Notes: generated from the letters alone by a model not told the origin. 64,000 bases of DNA from Streptomyces sp. NBC_00353 (GCF_036108815.1 NZ_CP107985.1:3968001-4032000), one strand, 5' to 3'. Positions 17,795 to 27,690 are shown, counted from the stretch's first letter. Translations and numbers: made by a program.

Positions 17795-20700
17795 TTGATT
17801 TCCGCTGTCCATCACCTTGTGAAGCGGAAGAGGGCGGTTGCCGCCGTGTCGTCTCAGTCCCCCAGTAACTCGAGCATCTCGACCGACCAAGCCAGCCCGG
17901 GTGCAAACCCGGCTGCCGCTTTCGGCCCCAATGAGTGGCTCGTCGACGAGATCTACCAGCAGTACCTCCAGGATCCCAATTCGGTCGATCGCGCCTGGTG
18001 GGACTTCTTCGCCGACTACAAGCCGGGTACGTCCGGCACGGCGGACAAGCCCGTTCCCGGCGCCGCAGCCGCGGGGGCTGCGGTAACTCCGGCCCCGGCT
18101 GCCACCGCACCGGCGCAGACCGACCACGCCGCACCGGCCGCTCCGGCGCAGCCCGTGGCCCAGGCTCCGGCTCCGGCCGCCGCACCCGCCGCCCCGGCGG
18201 CGCCCGCGGTTGCCGCACCCGCTGCTCCGGCCGCACCGGCCGCTCCGGTGAAGGCCGCGCCCGCGGCACCCGCCGCGCCGGCAGCCGCGAAGGCCCCCGC
18301 CAAGGCGGCCCCGGCCACCGCGGCGGCCGAGGGCCCCGAGTACGTGACGCTGCGCGGTCCGTCCGCCGCCGTTGCGAAGAACATGAACGCCTCGCTGGAG
18401 CTGCCGACGGCCACGTCCGTCCGCGCCGTCCCGGTGAAGCTGCTCTTCGACAACCGCATCGTCATCAACAACCACCTCAAGCGCGCCCGCGGCGGGAAGA
18501 TCTCCTTCACGCACCTCATCGGGTACGCGATGGTGCAGGCCCTCAAGGCCATGCCGTCGATGAACTACTCCTTCGCGGAGAAGGACGGCAAGCCGACCCT
18601 GGTCAAGCCGGAGCACGTCAACCTCGGTCTGGCCATCGACCTGGTGAAGCCGAACGGCGACCGCCAGCTGGTCGTCGCGGCCATCAAGAAGGCCGAGACA
18701 CTCAACTTCTTCGAGTTCTGGCAGGCGTACGAGGACATCGTCCGCCGCGCCCGCATCGGCAAGCTCGGCATGGACGACTTCACCGGAGTCACCGCCTCGC
18801 TGACCAACCCCGGCGGCATCGGCACCGTCCACTCGGTGCCCCGCCTGATGCCCGGTCAGGGCCTCATCATGGGTGTCGGCGCGATGGACTACCCGGCGGA
18901 GTTCCAGGGCACCTCCCAGGACACCCTGAACAAGCTGGGCATCTCGAAGGTCATGACGCTGACCTCGACGTACGACCACCGGGTCATCCAGGGCGCCGCC
19001 TCCGGCGAGTTCCTGCGGATCCTGGCCCAGCTGCTGCTCGGCGAGAACGAGTTCTACGACGAGATCTTCAAGGCGCTGCGCATCCCCTACGAGCCGGTCC
19101 GCTGGCTCAAGGACATCGACGCCTCGCACGACGACGACGTCACCAAGGCCGCGCGGGTCTTCGAGCTGATCCACTCCTACCGGGTCCGCGGTCACGTCAT
19201 GGCCGACACCGACCCGCTGGAGTACCGCCAGCGCAAGCACCCCGACCTGGACATCACCGAGCACGGCCTCACCCTGTGGGACCTGGAGCGGGACTTCGCG
19301 GTCGGCGGTTTCGCCGGCAAGACGATGATGAAGCTCCGCGACATCCTCGGTGTGCTGCGTGAGTCGTACTGCCGCACCACCGGCATCGAGTTCATGCACA
19401 TCCAGGACCCGAAGCAGCGCAAGTGGCTCCAGGACCGGGTGGAGCGTCCGCGCCCGAAGCCGGAGCGCGAGGAGCAGCTGCGGATCCTGCGCCGCCTCAA
19501 CGCCGCCGAGGCGTTCGAGACGTTCCTGCAGACCAAGTACGTCGGCCAGAAGCGGTTCTCGCTGGAGGGCGGCGAGTCCGTCATCCCGCTGCTCGACGCC
19601 GTCATCGACTCCGCAGCCGAGGCCCGCCTCGACGAGGTCGTCATCGGCATGGCCCACCGCGGCCGGCTGAACGTCCTGGCGAACATCGTCGGCAAGTCGT
19701 ACGCGCAGATCTTCCGTGAGTTCGAGGGCAACCTCGACCCGCGGTCGATGCACGGCTCCGGCGACGTGAAGTACCACCTGGGCGCCGAGGGCACCTTCAC
19801 CGGCCTGGACGGCGAGCAGATCAAGGTCTCGCTGGCCGCCAACCCCTCGCACCTGGAGGCGGTCGACCCGGTCCTGGAGGGCATCGCCCGCGCCAAGCAG
19901 GACATCATCAACAAGGGCGGCACGGACTTCACGGTCCTGCCCGTCGCGCTCCACGGCGACGCGGCCTTCGCGGGCCAGGGCGTCGTCGCCGAGACGCTCA
20001 ACATGTCGCAGCTGCGCGGCTACCGCACCGGCGGCACCGTGCACGTGGTGATCAACAACCAGGTCGGCTTCACCGCCGCCCCGGAATCGTCGCGTTCCTC
20101 GATGTACGCCACCGACGTGGCGCGCATGATCGAGGCGCCGATCATCCACGTCAACGGCGACGACCCCGAGGCCGTCGTCCGGGTGGCCCGTCTCGCCTTC
20201 GAGTTCCGCCAGGCGTTCAACAAGGACGTCGTGATCGACCTCATCTGCTACCGCCGCCGCGGTCACAACGAGGGCGACAACCCGGAGTTCACCAACCCGC
20301 AGATGTACACCCTGATCGACAAGAAGCGCTCGGTGCGCAAGCTGTACACCGAGTCGCTCATCGGTCGCGGCGACATCACGCTGGAAGAGGCCGAGCAGGC
20401 GCTCCAGGACTTCCAGGGCCAGCTGGAGAAGGTCTTCGCGGAGGTCCGCGAAGCCACCTCGGCTCCGGCTCAGACCCATGTCCCGGACGCGCAGCCCGAG
20501 TTCCCGGTCGCCGTCACCACCGCGGTCTCCCAGGAGGTCGTGAAGCGGATCGCCGAGTCCCAGGTCAACATCCCGGAGCGGATCACGGTCCACCCGCGCC
20601 TGATGCCGCAGATGCAGCGCCGTGCCGCCTCGGTGGAGAACGGCACGATCGACTGGGGCATGGGCGAGACCCTGGCCATCGGTTCGCTGCTGATGGAGGG

Positions 20701-21697
20701 CACTCCGGTCCGGCTCGCCGGCCAGGACACCCGCCGCGGCACCTTCGGTCAGCGTCACGCGGTCCTCGTCGACCAGGTGACCGGCGAGGACTACACCCCG
20801 CTGCTCTACCTCACCGACGAGCAGGCCCGTTACAACGTCTACGACTCGCTGCTCTCCGAGTACGCGGCGATGGGCTTCGAGTACGGCTACTCGCTGGCCC
20901 GCCCGGAGTCGCTGGTCATCTGGGAGGCCCAGTTCGGTGACTTCGTCAACGGCGCGCAGACCGTCGTCGACGAGTTCATCTCCTCGGCCGAGCAGAAGTG
21001 GGGCCAGACCTCCGGCGTCACGCTGCTCCTGCCGCACGGCTACGAGGGCCAGGGCCCGGACCACTCGTCCGCCCGCCCGGAGCGCTTCCTCCAGATGTGC
21101 GCGCAGGACAACATGACGGTCGCCATGCCGACGCTGCCGTCGAACTACTTCCACCTCCTGCGGTGGCAGGTGCACAACCCGCACCACAAGCCGCTGATCG
21201 TCTTCACCCCGAAGTCGATGCTCCGTCTCAAGGCGGCGGCGTCGAAGGTGGAGGAGTTCACCACCGGCGGCTTCCGCCCGGTGATCGGCGACGACTCGGT
21301 CGACCCGAACGCGGTCCGCAAGGTCGTCTTCTGCGCCGGCAAGGTCTACTACGACCTGGAGGCCGAGCGCGAGAAGCGCGGTGTCACGGACACGGCGATC
21401 ATCCGTCTGGAGCGCCTGTACCCGCTGCCGGGTGCCGAGCTCCAGGCCGAGATCGCCAAGTACCCGAACGCCGAGAAGTACCTGTGGGCCCAGGAGGAGC
21501 CGGCCAACCAGGGCGCCTGGCCGTTCATCGCCCTGAACCTGATCGACCACCTGGACCTGGCCGTCGGCGCCGACGTCCCGCACGGTGAGCGCCTGCGCCG
21601 TATCTCGCGGCCGCACGGCTCGTCCCCGGCGGTCGGCTCGGCCAAGCGGCACCAGGCGGAGCAGGCTCAGCTGGTCGCCGAGGTCTTCGAGGCCTGA
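17795..21697 (+). CDS. kgd: Multifunctional 2-oxoglutarate decarboxylase/dehydrogenase (E1-E2 fusion)
   Basis: A protein of about 1300 residues that runs the 2-oxoglutarate dehydrogenase step of the citric acid cycle in actinobacteria. In order: an N-terminal segment (FGPNEWLVDEIYQQYLQDPNSVDRAWWDFF), an Ala/Pro linker of about 100 residues, an E2-type succinyltransferase domain ending in the catalytic TYDHRVIQGAASGEFL, then the ThDP-dependent E1 domain with GMAHRGRLNVLANI and the C-terminal transketolase-like part. No lipoyl domain is present, as usual for this fusion type. The start is set at TTG 17795 because AAGGAGG lies seven bases before it. The commonly annotated GTG at 17846 (VSSQSP) has a poorer ribosome site. 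Confidence 0.93.
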   Translation: MISAVHHLVKRKRAVAAVSSQSPSNSSISTDQASPGANPAAAFGPNEWLVDEIYQQYLQDPNSVDRAWWDFFADYKPGTSGTADKPVPGAAAAGAAVTPAPAATAPAQTDHAAPAAPAQPVAQAPAPAAAPAAPAAPAVAAPAAPAAPAAPVKAAPAAPAAPAAAKAPAKAAPATAAAEGPEYVTLRGPSAAVAKNMNASLELPTATSVRAVPVKLLFDNRIVINNHLKRARGGKISFTHLIGYAMVQALKAMPSMNYSFAEKDGKPTLVKPEHVNLGLAIDLVKPNGDRQLVVAAIKKAETLNFFEFWQAYEDIVRRARIGKLGMDDFTGVTASLTNPGGIGTVHSVPRLMPGQGLIMGVGAMDYPAEFQGTSQDTLNKLGISKVMTLTSTYDHRVIQGAASGEFLRILAQLLLGENEFYDEIFKALRIPYEPVRWLKDIDASHDDDVTKAARVFELIHSYRVRGHVMADTDPLEYRQRKHPDLDITEHGLTLWDLERDFAVGGFAGKTMMKLRDILGVLRESYCRTTGIEFMHIQDPKQRKWLQDRVERPRPKPEREEQLRILRRLNAAEAFETFLQTKYVGQKRFSLEGGESVIPLLDAVIDSAAEARLDEVVIGMAHRGRLNVLANIVGKSYAQIFREFEGNLDPRSMHGSGDVKYHLGAEGTFTGLDGEQIKVSLAANPSHLEAVDPVLEGIARAKQDIINKGGTDFTVLPVALHGDAAFAGQGVVAETLNMSQLRGYRTGGTVHVVINNQVGFTAAPESSRSSMYATDVARMIEAPIIHVNGDDPEAVVRVARLAFEFRQAFNKDVVIDLICYRRRGHNEGDNPEFTNPQMYTLIDKKRSVRKLYTESLIGRGDITLEEAEQALQDFQGQLEKVFAEVREATSAPAQTHVPDAQPEFPVAVTTAVSQEVVKRIAESQVNIPERITVHPRLMPQMQRRAASVENGTIDWGMGETLAIGSLLMEGTPVRLAGQDTRRGTFGQRHAVLVDQVTGEDYTPLLYLTDEQARYNVYDSLLSEYAAMGFEYGYSLARPESLVIWEAQFGDFVNGAQTVVDEFISSAEQKWGQTSGVTLLLPHGYEGQGPDHSSARPERFLQMCAQDNMTVAMPTLPSNYFHLLRWQVHNPHHKPLIVFTPKSMLRLKAAASKVEEFTTGGFRPVIGDDSVDPNAVRKVVFCAGKVYYDLEAEREKRGVTDTAIIRLERLYPLPGAELQAEIAKYPNAEKYLWAQEEPANQGAWPFIALNLIDHLDLAVGADVPHGERLRRISRPHGSSPAVGSAKRHQAEQAQLVAEVFEA

Positions 21698-21713
21698 TCA
21701 GCGGCCGTACGAA

Positions 21714-21759
21714 CCGGAGGGCCCGGTCCCGCGAGTGATCGCGGGAGCGGGCCCTCCGG
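21714..21759 (+). terminator. Very strong hairpin after kgd
   Basis: A 21-bp stem with one mismatch (CCGGAGGGCCCG.TCCCGCGA paired across a GTGA tetraloop), 16 bases after the kgd stop codon. It also lies downstream of fxsT on the opposite strand (stop at 21794) and can end both transcripts. Confidence 0.8.
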
Positions 21760-21793
21760 CGTGTGCGGGGGGCGGCGGTCTCCGGCGCGGGAG

Positions 21794-24787
21794 TCAGATC
21801 AGCTGCGGCTCGAAATCCCAGAAGGGCCGGTTGCGCGAACGCGCCGAGACCGTGTGCACGTGCTGCGCCCCCAGTGTCGATACCAGGTCGCCCAGCGCTT
21901 CGCTCTCCACCTTGTCGGCCCGCCGACGGTCCCGGGTGCCGCGCAGATCCGCCGCATACGCGATACGGGCGGACAAGGTGAGCGGATGAGTGCGGCCGAG
22001 TGCCTCGGCAGCACGCGCGATGACCGATTCCGTCAAGGCCGCCGCGGACTCCGGCTCACCCACGAGATTGCGCAGCGCCGAGGCATTGATGGCGACGCCG
22101 AGGGTCCACGGGTGGTTCTCACCGACGGCGCGCGTCATGTCCAGGAGCGCATTCTCGCCCAGGACGTGCGCCTGCTCCCGCTCCCCGACGTTACGCAGGA
22201 TCAGGGCATGGTTGGAGCGGACCCCCGCTACGTACGGGTGGTTCTCGCCGAGCATCCGTACGTACCCGTCGACGACGCGTTCGCTTATCGCCCTCGCCTG
22301 GTCGATGTCCGCGTGCTCACGGGCGAAGCAGCTCTGTCCGGCCGCAAACATCATGGTCAAGGGGTCGTCCTCGCCGAGCACCCGTTCGCTGCGTTCGAGT
22401 ACGCGGGTGAAGAGGGACGCCGCTGCGGCTCGGTCGCCACCGCGGTAGAGGCACAGGGCCAGATTGTGTTCGGACAGGAGCGTCTGCGGGTTGTCCTGGC
22501 CCAGCACGATGTGGTGCATGCGGGTGCTGCGCGTCTGGAGGGACTCGGCCTCGGCGTACCGGCCCAGGAGCCGCAGATCGGTCGAGTAGTTGATCTCCGA
22601 ACTCAGTGTCCAGCCGTGGCGGTGTCCCAGGCGGTCCCGGTGCTTGTCCAGGGTGCGCCGGTTGAGCTCCCGCGATTCCTCGTAGCGGCCGAGCAGACGG
22701 AGCGAAATGGCCAAGTTGTTCTGGGCGGTGATGGTCCGGGAGTCGTCGCCGAGGATTTCGCGGTAGGAGTTCAGCAGCCGCTGGGACATCTCCAGGGCGT
22801 CCTCGTACCTGCCGAGCCCCCGGAGATCCGCGGCGAGGCCGTTGCAGGCCCGCAGGAACTCCAGGTCCCTCTCGCCCCGCTCCCTGCGCAGATGATCCAC
22901 CGCGGCCTGCTCCATGGCTGCGGTCTCCGCGTAGTTGCCCACGGAACGCAGCAGGTTGGCGTAGTTGTAGCTGAGGTCCCAGATCCGCGGGTGGGTCTCG
23001 CCGAGCAGCTCCTTCCAGGCGGCCATGGCCCGCCCGGCAAGCTTGATGCCCGCCCGGTACTCCCCAGAGAAGTACATGTAGCGCAGGCAGTTGAGCACCA
23101 GGGTGTGCACGGCAGGATCGGTGCTGCGCAGGACATCGGCCCATTTGAGATGCGGTGTGATCTCGGCGTAGGCGGGCCACTGCCGGGAGTCGATGGGCCG
23201 GCCGGGGTCCGCCGCGGTGAGCGCGCGCCGTACGACGCCGGCGAACTCCTCCCGGTCCCGCTCGGGCATGTCCTTACCAATGATCTGGTGCACCATGCGG
23301 TGCAGGTAGACCGATTCCCCGGCGATGGACACCTCGTCGTCGGAGGACTCGTGGGACTCCAGCCGGACCACGGAGTACTGGCGGAGCTGGCTGATGGCAC
23401 GGTTCCACAGCAGCGGGTCGTTCATCAGCCCGGCCAGTTGCTCGGGCAGATCGCCGGAGGGCATGTCCTTCAGCAGCCGCACAGGAATCGAACCGGGCGC
23501 GAAGAAGCTGCACAGGCGCAGCAGGTCGACGGACTCGGGGACGGTCTCCCTGAGTTTGTTCAACAGTATCGACCATGCGGTCTGGAAGGCCAGCGGGAAG
23601 TCCGCGGACACCTTGACCACGTCCTGGTCGATGCCCCCGCCCAGGAGTTCGATGTACTCCTCGACCGACATGTCGGAGTCGTTGAGCCAACCCGCCGTCT
23701 GGTCGAGCAGGAGGGGCAGATCCTCCAAGGCCTCGGCGAGCCGGTCCGCGTCGGACGGGGTCAGCCGGGGTGCACGGCGGCGGATGAACGAGACCGACTC
23801 GTCCCTGCTGTAGACCGGGACCTCGACGAGATTACTGTTGTGCTCACCCCACTCGGGGTTGCGCGAGGTGATCAGCACATGGCCGGGGCCGGTCGGCACC
23901 AGGTCCCAGATGTGCTCGGGTTCGTCGGCGCCGTCCAGGACGAGCAGCCAGTGGGAATACGGATCGCCGCGCCGCAGGGAGTCGCGGACCGCCCGGAGCC
24001 GTTCGCCGTACTCGGCACCGGTGGGCAGACCGAGTTCGGGGGCGAGTTCGGCGAGTTTCTGGCGGTACAGGGCCCGGCGGTCGGCCGGTACCCACCAGAC
24101 CACGTCGTACTCGGAGCCGAACCGGTAGACGTACTCGGCGGCCAGCTGCGTCTTCCCCACGCCGGACATGCCGTGGAACGTGACGACACCGGCACCCCGC
24201 CCGGCGCCCTGGAATGCGTGATAGGTGTCGCCCAACAGGCGCTCGCGTCCGGTGAAGCGTGTGTTGCGGCGGGGAACTCCGCCCCAGACCTCGGGGGTGT
24301 CCGCCGGGAAACGCGGCCCGGGCGTGGTGTCGGCCTGGTCGGGCAGTGGGTCCGTGGGCAGGGACAGGGCGACCAACATGCGGCGTTCGGCTTCGGCGGC
24401 GCCGACGTTGGTGAGATCGGCGGCTCCGAAGACGGAGGTGGCGGCAGGCAGCGCGGACGTGGTGAGCGAGACCGCCGCGAAGCGCTCACGGTCGAGTGCG
24501 ACGACATTCCGCAGCGCTCTGTTCCACTCGTCATGGCTCCGGGGGCCGAGCTGGAAGTACCACTCGCTGAGGACGACGAGGATGCGCCCCGGAGCAAGCA
24601 TCAGGTCCTGGAGCGATTCCTCCAGCGTGGCTTCGTCCTGCGGGTCCCAGCGCTGATAGACGACATGCACTCCGCGCCGTTCGAGACGGTCCCCGATCCA
24701 GGCTGCCCAGGCTCGGTTGAATCCGGCGAAACTGATCGTGACGGATTGCGTCCCCGATGCGTCAACTTGCTTACCTGCTAGGGGCAT
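21794..24787 (-). CDS. fxsT: TIR / NB-ARC / TPR protein of the FxSxx-COOH system (FxsT)
   Basis: A 997-residue STAND-type protein. Residues about 14-140 form a TIR-like domain (VTISFAGFNRAWAAWIGDRLERRG, then ILVVLSEWYFQLGPRSHDEWNRAL). The NB-ARC NTPase has P-loop GMSGVGKT at 206-213 and Walker B WLLVLDGADE. From about residue 590 to the end run many tetratricopeptide repeats (units like NNLAISLRLLGRYEESRELNRRTLDKHRDRLG). It matches the TPR protein that accompanies FxSxx-COOH peptide loci. The ATG has GGGAGA upstream. It is the last gene of the minus-strand block, 90 bases after the HExxH gene. STAND proteins oligomerise on sensing a ligand; the trigger here is unknown. Confidence 0.88.
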   Translation of the reverse strand: MPLAGKQVDASGTQSVTISFAGFNRAWAAWIGDRLERRGVHVVYQRWDPQDEATLEESLQDLMLAPGRILVVLSEWYFQLGPRSHDEWNRALRNVVALDRERFAAVSLTTSALPAATSVFGAADLTNVGAAEAERRMLVALSLPTDPLPDQADTTPGPRFPADTPEVWGGVPRRNTRFTGRERLLGDTYHAFQGAGRGAGVVTFHGMSGVGKTQLAAEYVYRFGSEYDVVWWVPADRRALYRQKLAELAPELGLPTGAEYGERLRAVRDSLRRGDPYSHWLLVLDGADEPEHIWDLVPTGPGHVLITSRNPEWGEHNSNLVEVPVYSRDESVSFIRRRAPRLTPSDADRLAEALEDLPLLLDQTAGWLNDSDMSVEEYIELLGGGIDQDVVKVSADFPLAFQTAWSILLNKLRETVPESVDLLRLCSFFAPGSIPVRLLKDMPSGDLPEQLAGLMNDPLLWNRAISQLRQYSVVRLESHESSDDEVSIAGESVYLHRMVHQIIGKDMPERDREEFAGVVRRALTAADPGRPIDSRQWPAYAEITPHLKWADVLRSTDPAVHTLVLNCLRYMYFSGEYRAGIKLAGRAMAAWKELLGETHPRIWDLSYNYANLLRSVGNYAETAAMEQAAVDHLRRERGERDLEFLRACNGLAADLRGLGRYEDALEMSQRLLNSYREILGDDSRTITAQNNLAISLRLLGRYEESRELNRRTLDKHRDRLGHRHGWTLSSEINYSTDLRLLGRYAEAESLQTRSTRMHHIVLGQDNPQTLLSEHNLALCLYRGGDRAAAASLFTRVLERSERVLGEDDPLTMMFAAGQSCFAREHADIDQARAISERVVDGYVRMLGENHPYVAGVRSNHALILRNVGEREQAHVLGENALLDMTRAVGENHPWTLGVAINASALRNLVGEPESAAALTESVIARAAEALGRTHPLTLSARIAYAADLRGTRDRRRADKVESEALGDLVSTLGAQHVHTVSARSRNRPFWDFEPQLI

Positions 24788-24877
24788 TCAGCCGTCTCCC
24801 TGCATCATTACAAGCCCTACTAACTTATCATCAGGAAAGGTCGGTGACGGTGAATCACTGCCACGCAGGGGCCACCG

Positions 24878-26263
24878 TCACACACGACCGGAGTCGTTCC
24901 TCTGCTGCCATATCACGCGGGCCGTGCTCACATAGGCGCGCGCGCGGGCCAGGTGGCCTGCCGGGGGCGGACAATCCGCCAGACGGTGGTAGAGCGTGAT
25001 CAGTTCATTGACGACGACCCTTCCCTCCGGGGTGAGCGCGCCGGACCCGGCGAGGACCGGCAGAACCGCACCGGTCTGCTCCCGGCTGCGTGTGTGTTCG
25101 GTCCAGGCGAGGTCACGCAACCCGGCGCTCTGCGCGCCGAGCGCACACCGCTGCCAGAAGTCGGCGAGCGCGAGATGGGCGTACGCACCCTGGAACAGCC
25201 CGTCGAAAGGCCGTGGGTCGGGTCGCCAGGGCGCGAAGTGACGCGGGGTCGTGTCCTCGCGGTGCAGCGGAACCAGTGCGGCGAGCGCGGCCAGTTTGGT
25301 GTGCTGAAGTTCGTGCACGAGCGTCGAGGCCAACAGTGCCGGGGAGGCCGGCCTGCTGCTCAGGACGGCGCCGAACGCCTCGCGGCGGGTCCCGCTGCAG
25401 TGGGCGGCCCCGTCACCGGCACCGCCGGATCCGGGCGGCGGCGCGAGGGGGACCAGACACCGCAGCAGGGCGGCCGCCTCGGCGAGCCGGTGAGCGCCCC
25501 CGATACGCAGCAGGGGCGTCACGCGCGTCCACGACGCCGCCCAGGTGCTCTGTTCCCCGGTGTCCCGCGGGGCGGCGTCGCCGAGACCGTGACGGCGCTG
25601 CCCGCTGCCGGACGTGCGGTAGGGGTCGAGGTTGTCGAGCGGCACGAGGGCACCGCCTGCCACCAGGGCCGGAAGCGCGAGCAGGGGCAGCCAGCGCGGG
25701 TCGGCGGGTTCGGCCGCGCTGCCGCCGAAGCGGACGACGAGGTCCGTCGCGTGCCGCTGTCGTACCGTCAGCCGCTCTCCGTCGAAGTGGAGGTCGGCCT
25801 CGCCCGGGAGCGTACGCAACGAGCCGAGCGTCGGCAGCGGCAGCGTGGTGGCGACGGCAGTGAGCCGAGTGGTGAAGGGCAGCGCGGACCGGATGGCCGC
25901 CGCCGCGGCGATGGCTCCGAGGTGCGAGAGATCGGCTCGCAGCACCGGTCCGCCCCGTCCGGAGAACAGACCGTACAGGCAACCGCGGACCCACGGGCCC
26001 ACCAGCGGATAGAAGAGCACTGATCGCGCGGCGTCCCGGTCGGCTCGCTCCGCCGCCGCCAGTAGCGCCCAGTGGGTGTGGAGCCGGTCGAGCCGGTCGG
26101 CGGGGCAGACGTCCGCGGGCGCCTGACCGGCGGCGTCGAGCAGCGCCCGCAGGGAGGCGAGCCTGCGGGTGTGCTGGTCCCGGGCGAGCAGATCGAGTGC
26201 CTCGGGCCCTCCCCCGGTCCGGCCCAGCTCGCGCAGGAACCGGTCGGGAACGGCGGAGGTCAT
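24878..26263 (-). CDS. HExxH-motif putative peptide-modification protein of the FxSxx locus
   Basis: A 461-residue protein with a single metalloprotease-like HELQH at residues 317-321 (STLVHELQHTKLAALAALVPL), the hallmark of the HEXXH family found next to FxsB radical SAM enzymes. It has no signal peptide and is expected in the cytoplasm. A zinc-dependent cleavage or modification of the FxSxx peptide is the usual inference and remains unproven. Its ATG overlaps the fxsB stop (ATGA, 26260-26263), so the two are translationally coupled. The frame is open further upstream inside fxsB, but that part reads as a shadow. Confidence 0.85.
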   Translation of the reverse strand: MTSAVPDRFLRELGRTGGGPEALDLLARDQHTRRLASLRALLDAAGQAPADVCPADRLDRLHTHWALLAAAERADRDAARSVLFYPLVGPWVRGCLYGLFSGRGGPVLRADLSHLGAIAAAAAIRSALPFTTRLTAVATTLPLPTLGSLRTLPGEADLHFDGERLTVRQRHATDLVVRFGGSAAEPADPRWLPLLALPALVAGGALVPLDNLDPYRTSGSGQRRHGLGDAAPRDTGEQSTWAASWTRVTPLLRIGGAHRLAEAAALLRCLVPLAPPPGSGGAGDGAAHCSGTRREAFGAVLSSRPASPALLASTLVHELQHTKLAALAALVPLHREDTTPRHFAPWRPDPRPFDGLFQGAYAHLALADFWQRCALGAQSAGLRDLAWTEHTRSREQTGAVLPVLAGSGALTPEGRVVVNELITLYHRLADCPPPAGHLARARAYVSTARVIWQQRNDSGRV

Positions 26264-27492
26264 GCGGGGGCTCCCGCGGTCGCGTCGGACAGCCCGGCCG
26301 CGACATGGCGGATCAGCCGGTCGAGGTCGGCGCAGTAGACGGAGGGGTTGATGAAGCCGTGTCCGGCACGGTATCGGTGGGCGTAGTGACCGCCGCCGCA
26401 GACCGTGAGCAGCGGGCAGGAACGACATGTGGCGGCGAGCGCACCAGCGCCCCCCTGACGTGCGGCGACCCCCGGGTGACGCAGGGCCCGGTCGAAGCTG
26501 TGCCGGAAGACGTCGAGTCCGGTGGCGGCTGCCGTGTCGTAGGCCGATTTGAGGGAGTCGACCTGTTCGATCGCCCCGTCGGTCTCCACGACCACGGCGT
26601 TGAGCGGGTCGAGGCCGAGGGCCTCGGCCGCGGCCGGCAGCCCGAGCAGCAGCGCGAGACATTCCTCGAAGAGCCGTATCCGGGTCTCGCGTCGTCCGGC
26701 CGGCCACCAGCGGTCGAAGACGGCGCACAGCCAGTCGCCGTACGGGGTGGGCCGGCCACCGGTCCGTCGCGCTCTCGCTGCCGTGGCGTCCCGCGGACGG
26801 ACTCCGGTCAGACCGGGGGGCGGCGCGGACCAGTTCCCGTGCGGCAATAACAGGTCCAGGGTGGGCGGGCGGAGGTCGAGGAGCGAGGCGTACATCTCGA
26901 CGGGATCGCTCTGCAGGTCCACCACGGTGAGGATGCCTGCGTAGGTCTCGGGGTGGTGGTCGGCGAGGAGGCGTGCGCCCCGCAGAGCGGCGGGCCACGA
27001 CGGCCGGCCCGCGTGGTCGACACGCAGGGTGTTGTGGGCGGCCAGACCTCCGTCGAGACTGATGCCGACCCGAATGCCCGCGCCGGCCAGGGTCGCGATG
27101 CCGGCGTCGGTGAGCAGCGTGGCATTGGTCTGCACGGTGGTGTGCAGGACGCAGCCTTCGGGAAGCCCCTCACGCACCCGGTCGGTGAAGGCCGCCAGCC
27201 GTTCGGCGCCGGCCAGCAGGGGTTCGCCGCCGTGCAGTACGAGGGCCACCTCGGTCAGCCGGTGGGTTGCGGCGTGCTCGGCAATGCGGGACGCGGTGTG
27301 CTCCAGGACATCGGCCGGCGTCGCGGCCGGGCGGTCACGCCAGGTCCGGTCCGGCCCCGCGTACAGGTAGCAGTACCGGCAGGCGAGGTTGCAGCGGCCG
27401 TACATCTTGACGATGAACTGCCCGAAGGGCACCGCGTCGTGGCGTTCTGGCCAGGTGTCAGACGACGCGCGCGTGGTCGTCTGTCGAGACAC
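26260..27492 (-). CDS. fxsB: Radical SAM/SPASM enzyme FxsB
   Basis: A 410-residue radical SAM enzyme. The [4Fe-4S]-SAM motif CNLACRYC holds Cys34, Cys38 and Cys41, followed by LHGGEPLLAG and ISLDGG. A C-terminal SPASM-like region carries CRSCPLLTVC (Cys356, 359, 365) and Cys387, for auxiliary clusters. FxsB-type enzymes act on FxSxx-COOH peptides. Relatives of this class are known to join an aromatic side chain to a neighbouring residue to form a three-residue cyclophane. The GTG start at 27492 has GAGGGGG upstream; an in-frame start 96 bases earlier lacks one. It lies 198 bases downstream of its putative precursor gene. Confidence 0.9.
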   Translation of the reverse strand: MSRQTTTRASSDTWPERHDAVPFGQFIVKMYGRCNLACRYCYLYAGPDRTWRDRPAATPADVLEHTASRIAEHAATHRLTEVALVLHGGEPLLAGAERLAAFTDRVREGLPEGCVLHTTVQTNATLLTDAGIATLAGAGIRVGISLDGGLAAHNTLRVDHAGRPSWPAALRGARLLADHHPETYAGILTVVDLQSDPVEMYASLLDLRPPTLDLLLPHGNWSAPPPGLTGVRPRDATAARARRTGGRPTPYGDWLCAVFDRWWPAGRRETRIRLFEECLALLLGLPAAAEALGLDPLNAVVVETDGAIEQVDSLKSAYDTAAATGLDVFRHSFDRALRHPGVAARQGGAGALAATCRSCPLLTVCGGGHYAHRYRAGHGFINPSVYCADLDRLIRHVAAGLSDATAGAPA

Positions 27493-27667
27493 GCCGGCCC
27501 CCTCGCTGTGCGCCCCACGGCACGCCCTGCCGGACGGCCCCCGCCGTCGAGAGGAGTCTCTCTGGCCCGGCGGGACCGCAAACACCACCGATGAGAGGTT
27601 GCCCTGTTCGCGGGGGTGGACGGCCGAAACCGGCCGGGTCGCCCGCCCGGCACGGGTCCGTTTCCCT

Positions 27668-27682
27668 GCCGGGGCCCCCGGC
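27668..27682 (-). terminator. GC palindrome just after fxsA (possible attenuator)
   Basis: GCCGGGG-C-CCCCGGC, a perfect 7-1-7 palindrome, 8 bases after the fxsA stop codon. It lies inside the fxsA-fxsB gap and could partly stop transcription, keeping the precursor in excess of the enzyme. Confidence 0.4.
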
Positions 27683-27690
27683 CCGACCGC

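Noticed and set aside
17615..21652. 1345-residue frame antisense to kgd
   Set aside because: It mirrors the high-GC codon bias of kgd, is rich in Arg/Val/Leu/Asp, shows no known motif, and has no ribosome site at its start.
21761..24781. 1006-residue frame antisense to fxsT
   Set aside because: Shadow frame of a real gene; composition is G/V/R/Q-rich with no domain, and it would contradict the recognisable TIR-NB-ARC-TPR protein.
26264..26998. N-terminal extension of the HExxH protein through fxsB
   Set aside because: The extension is an Arg/Pro-rich shadow of the FxsB frame; the ATGA overlap at 26260 sets a natural start.
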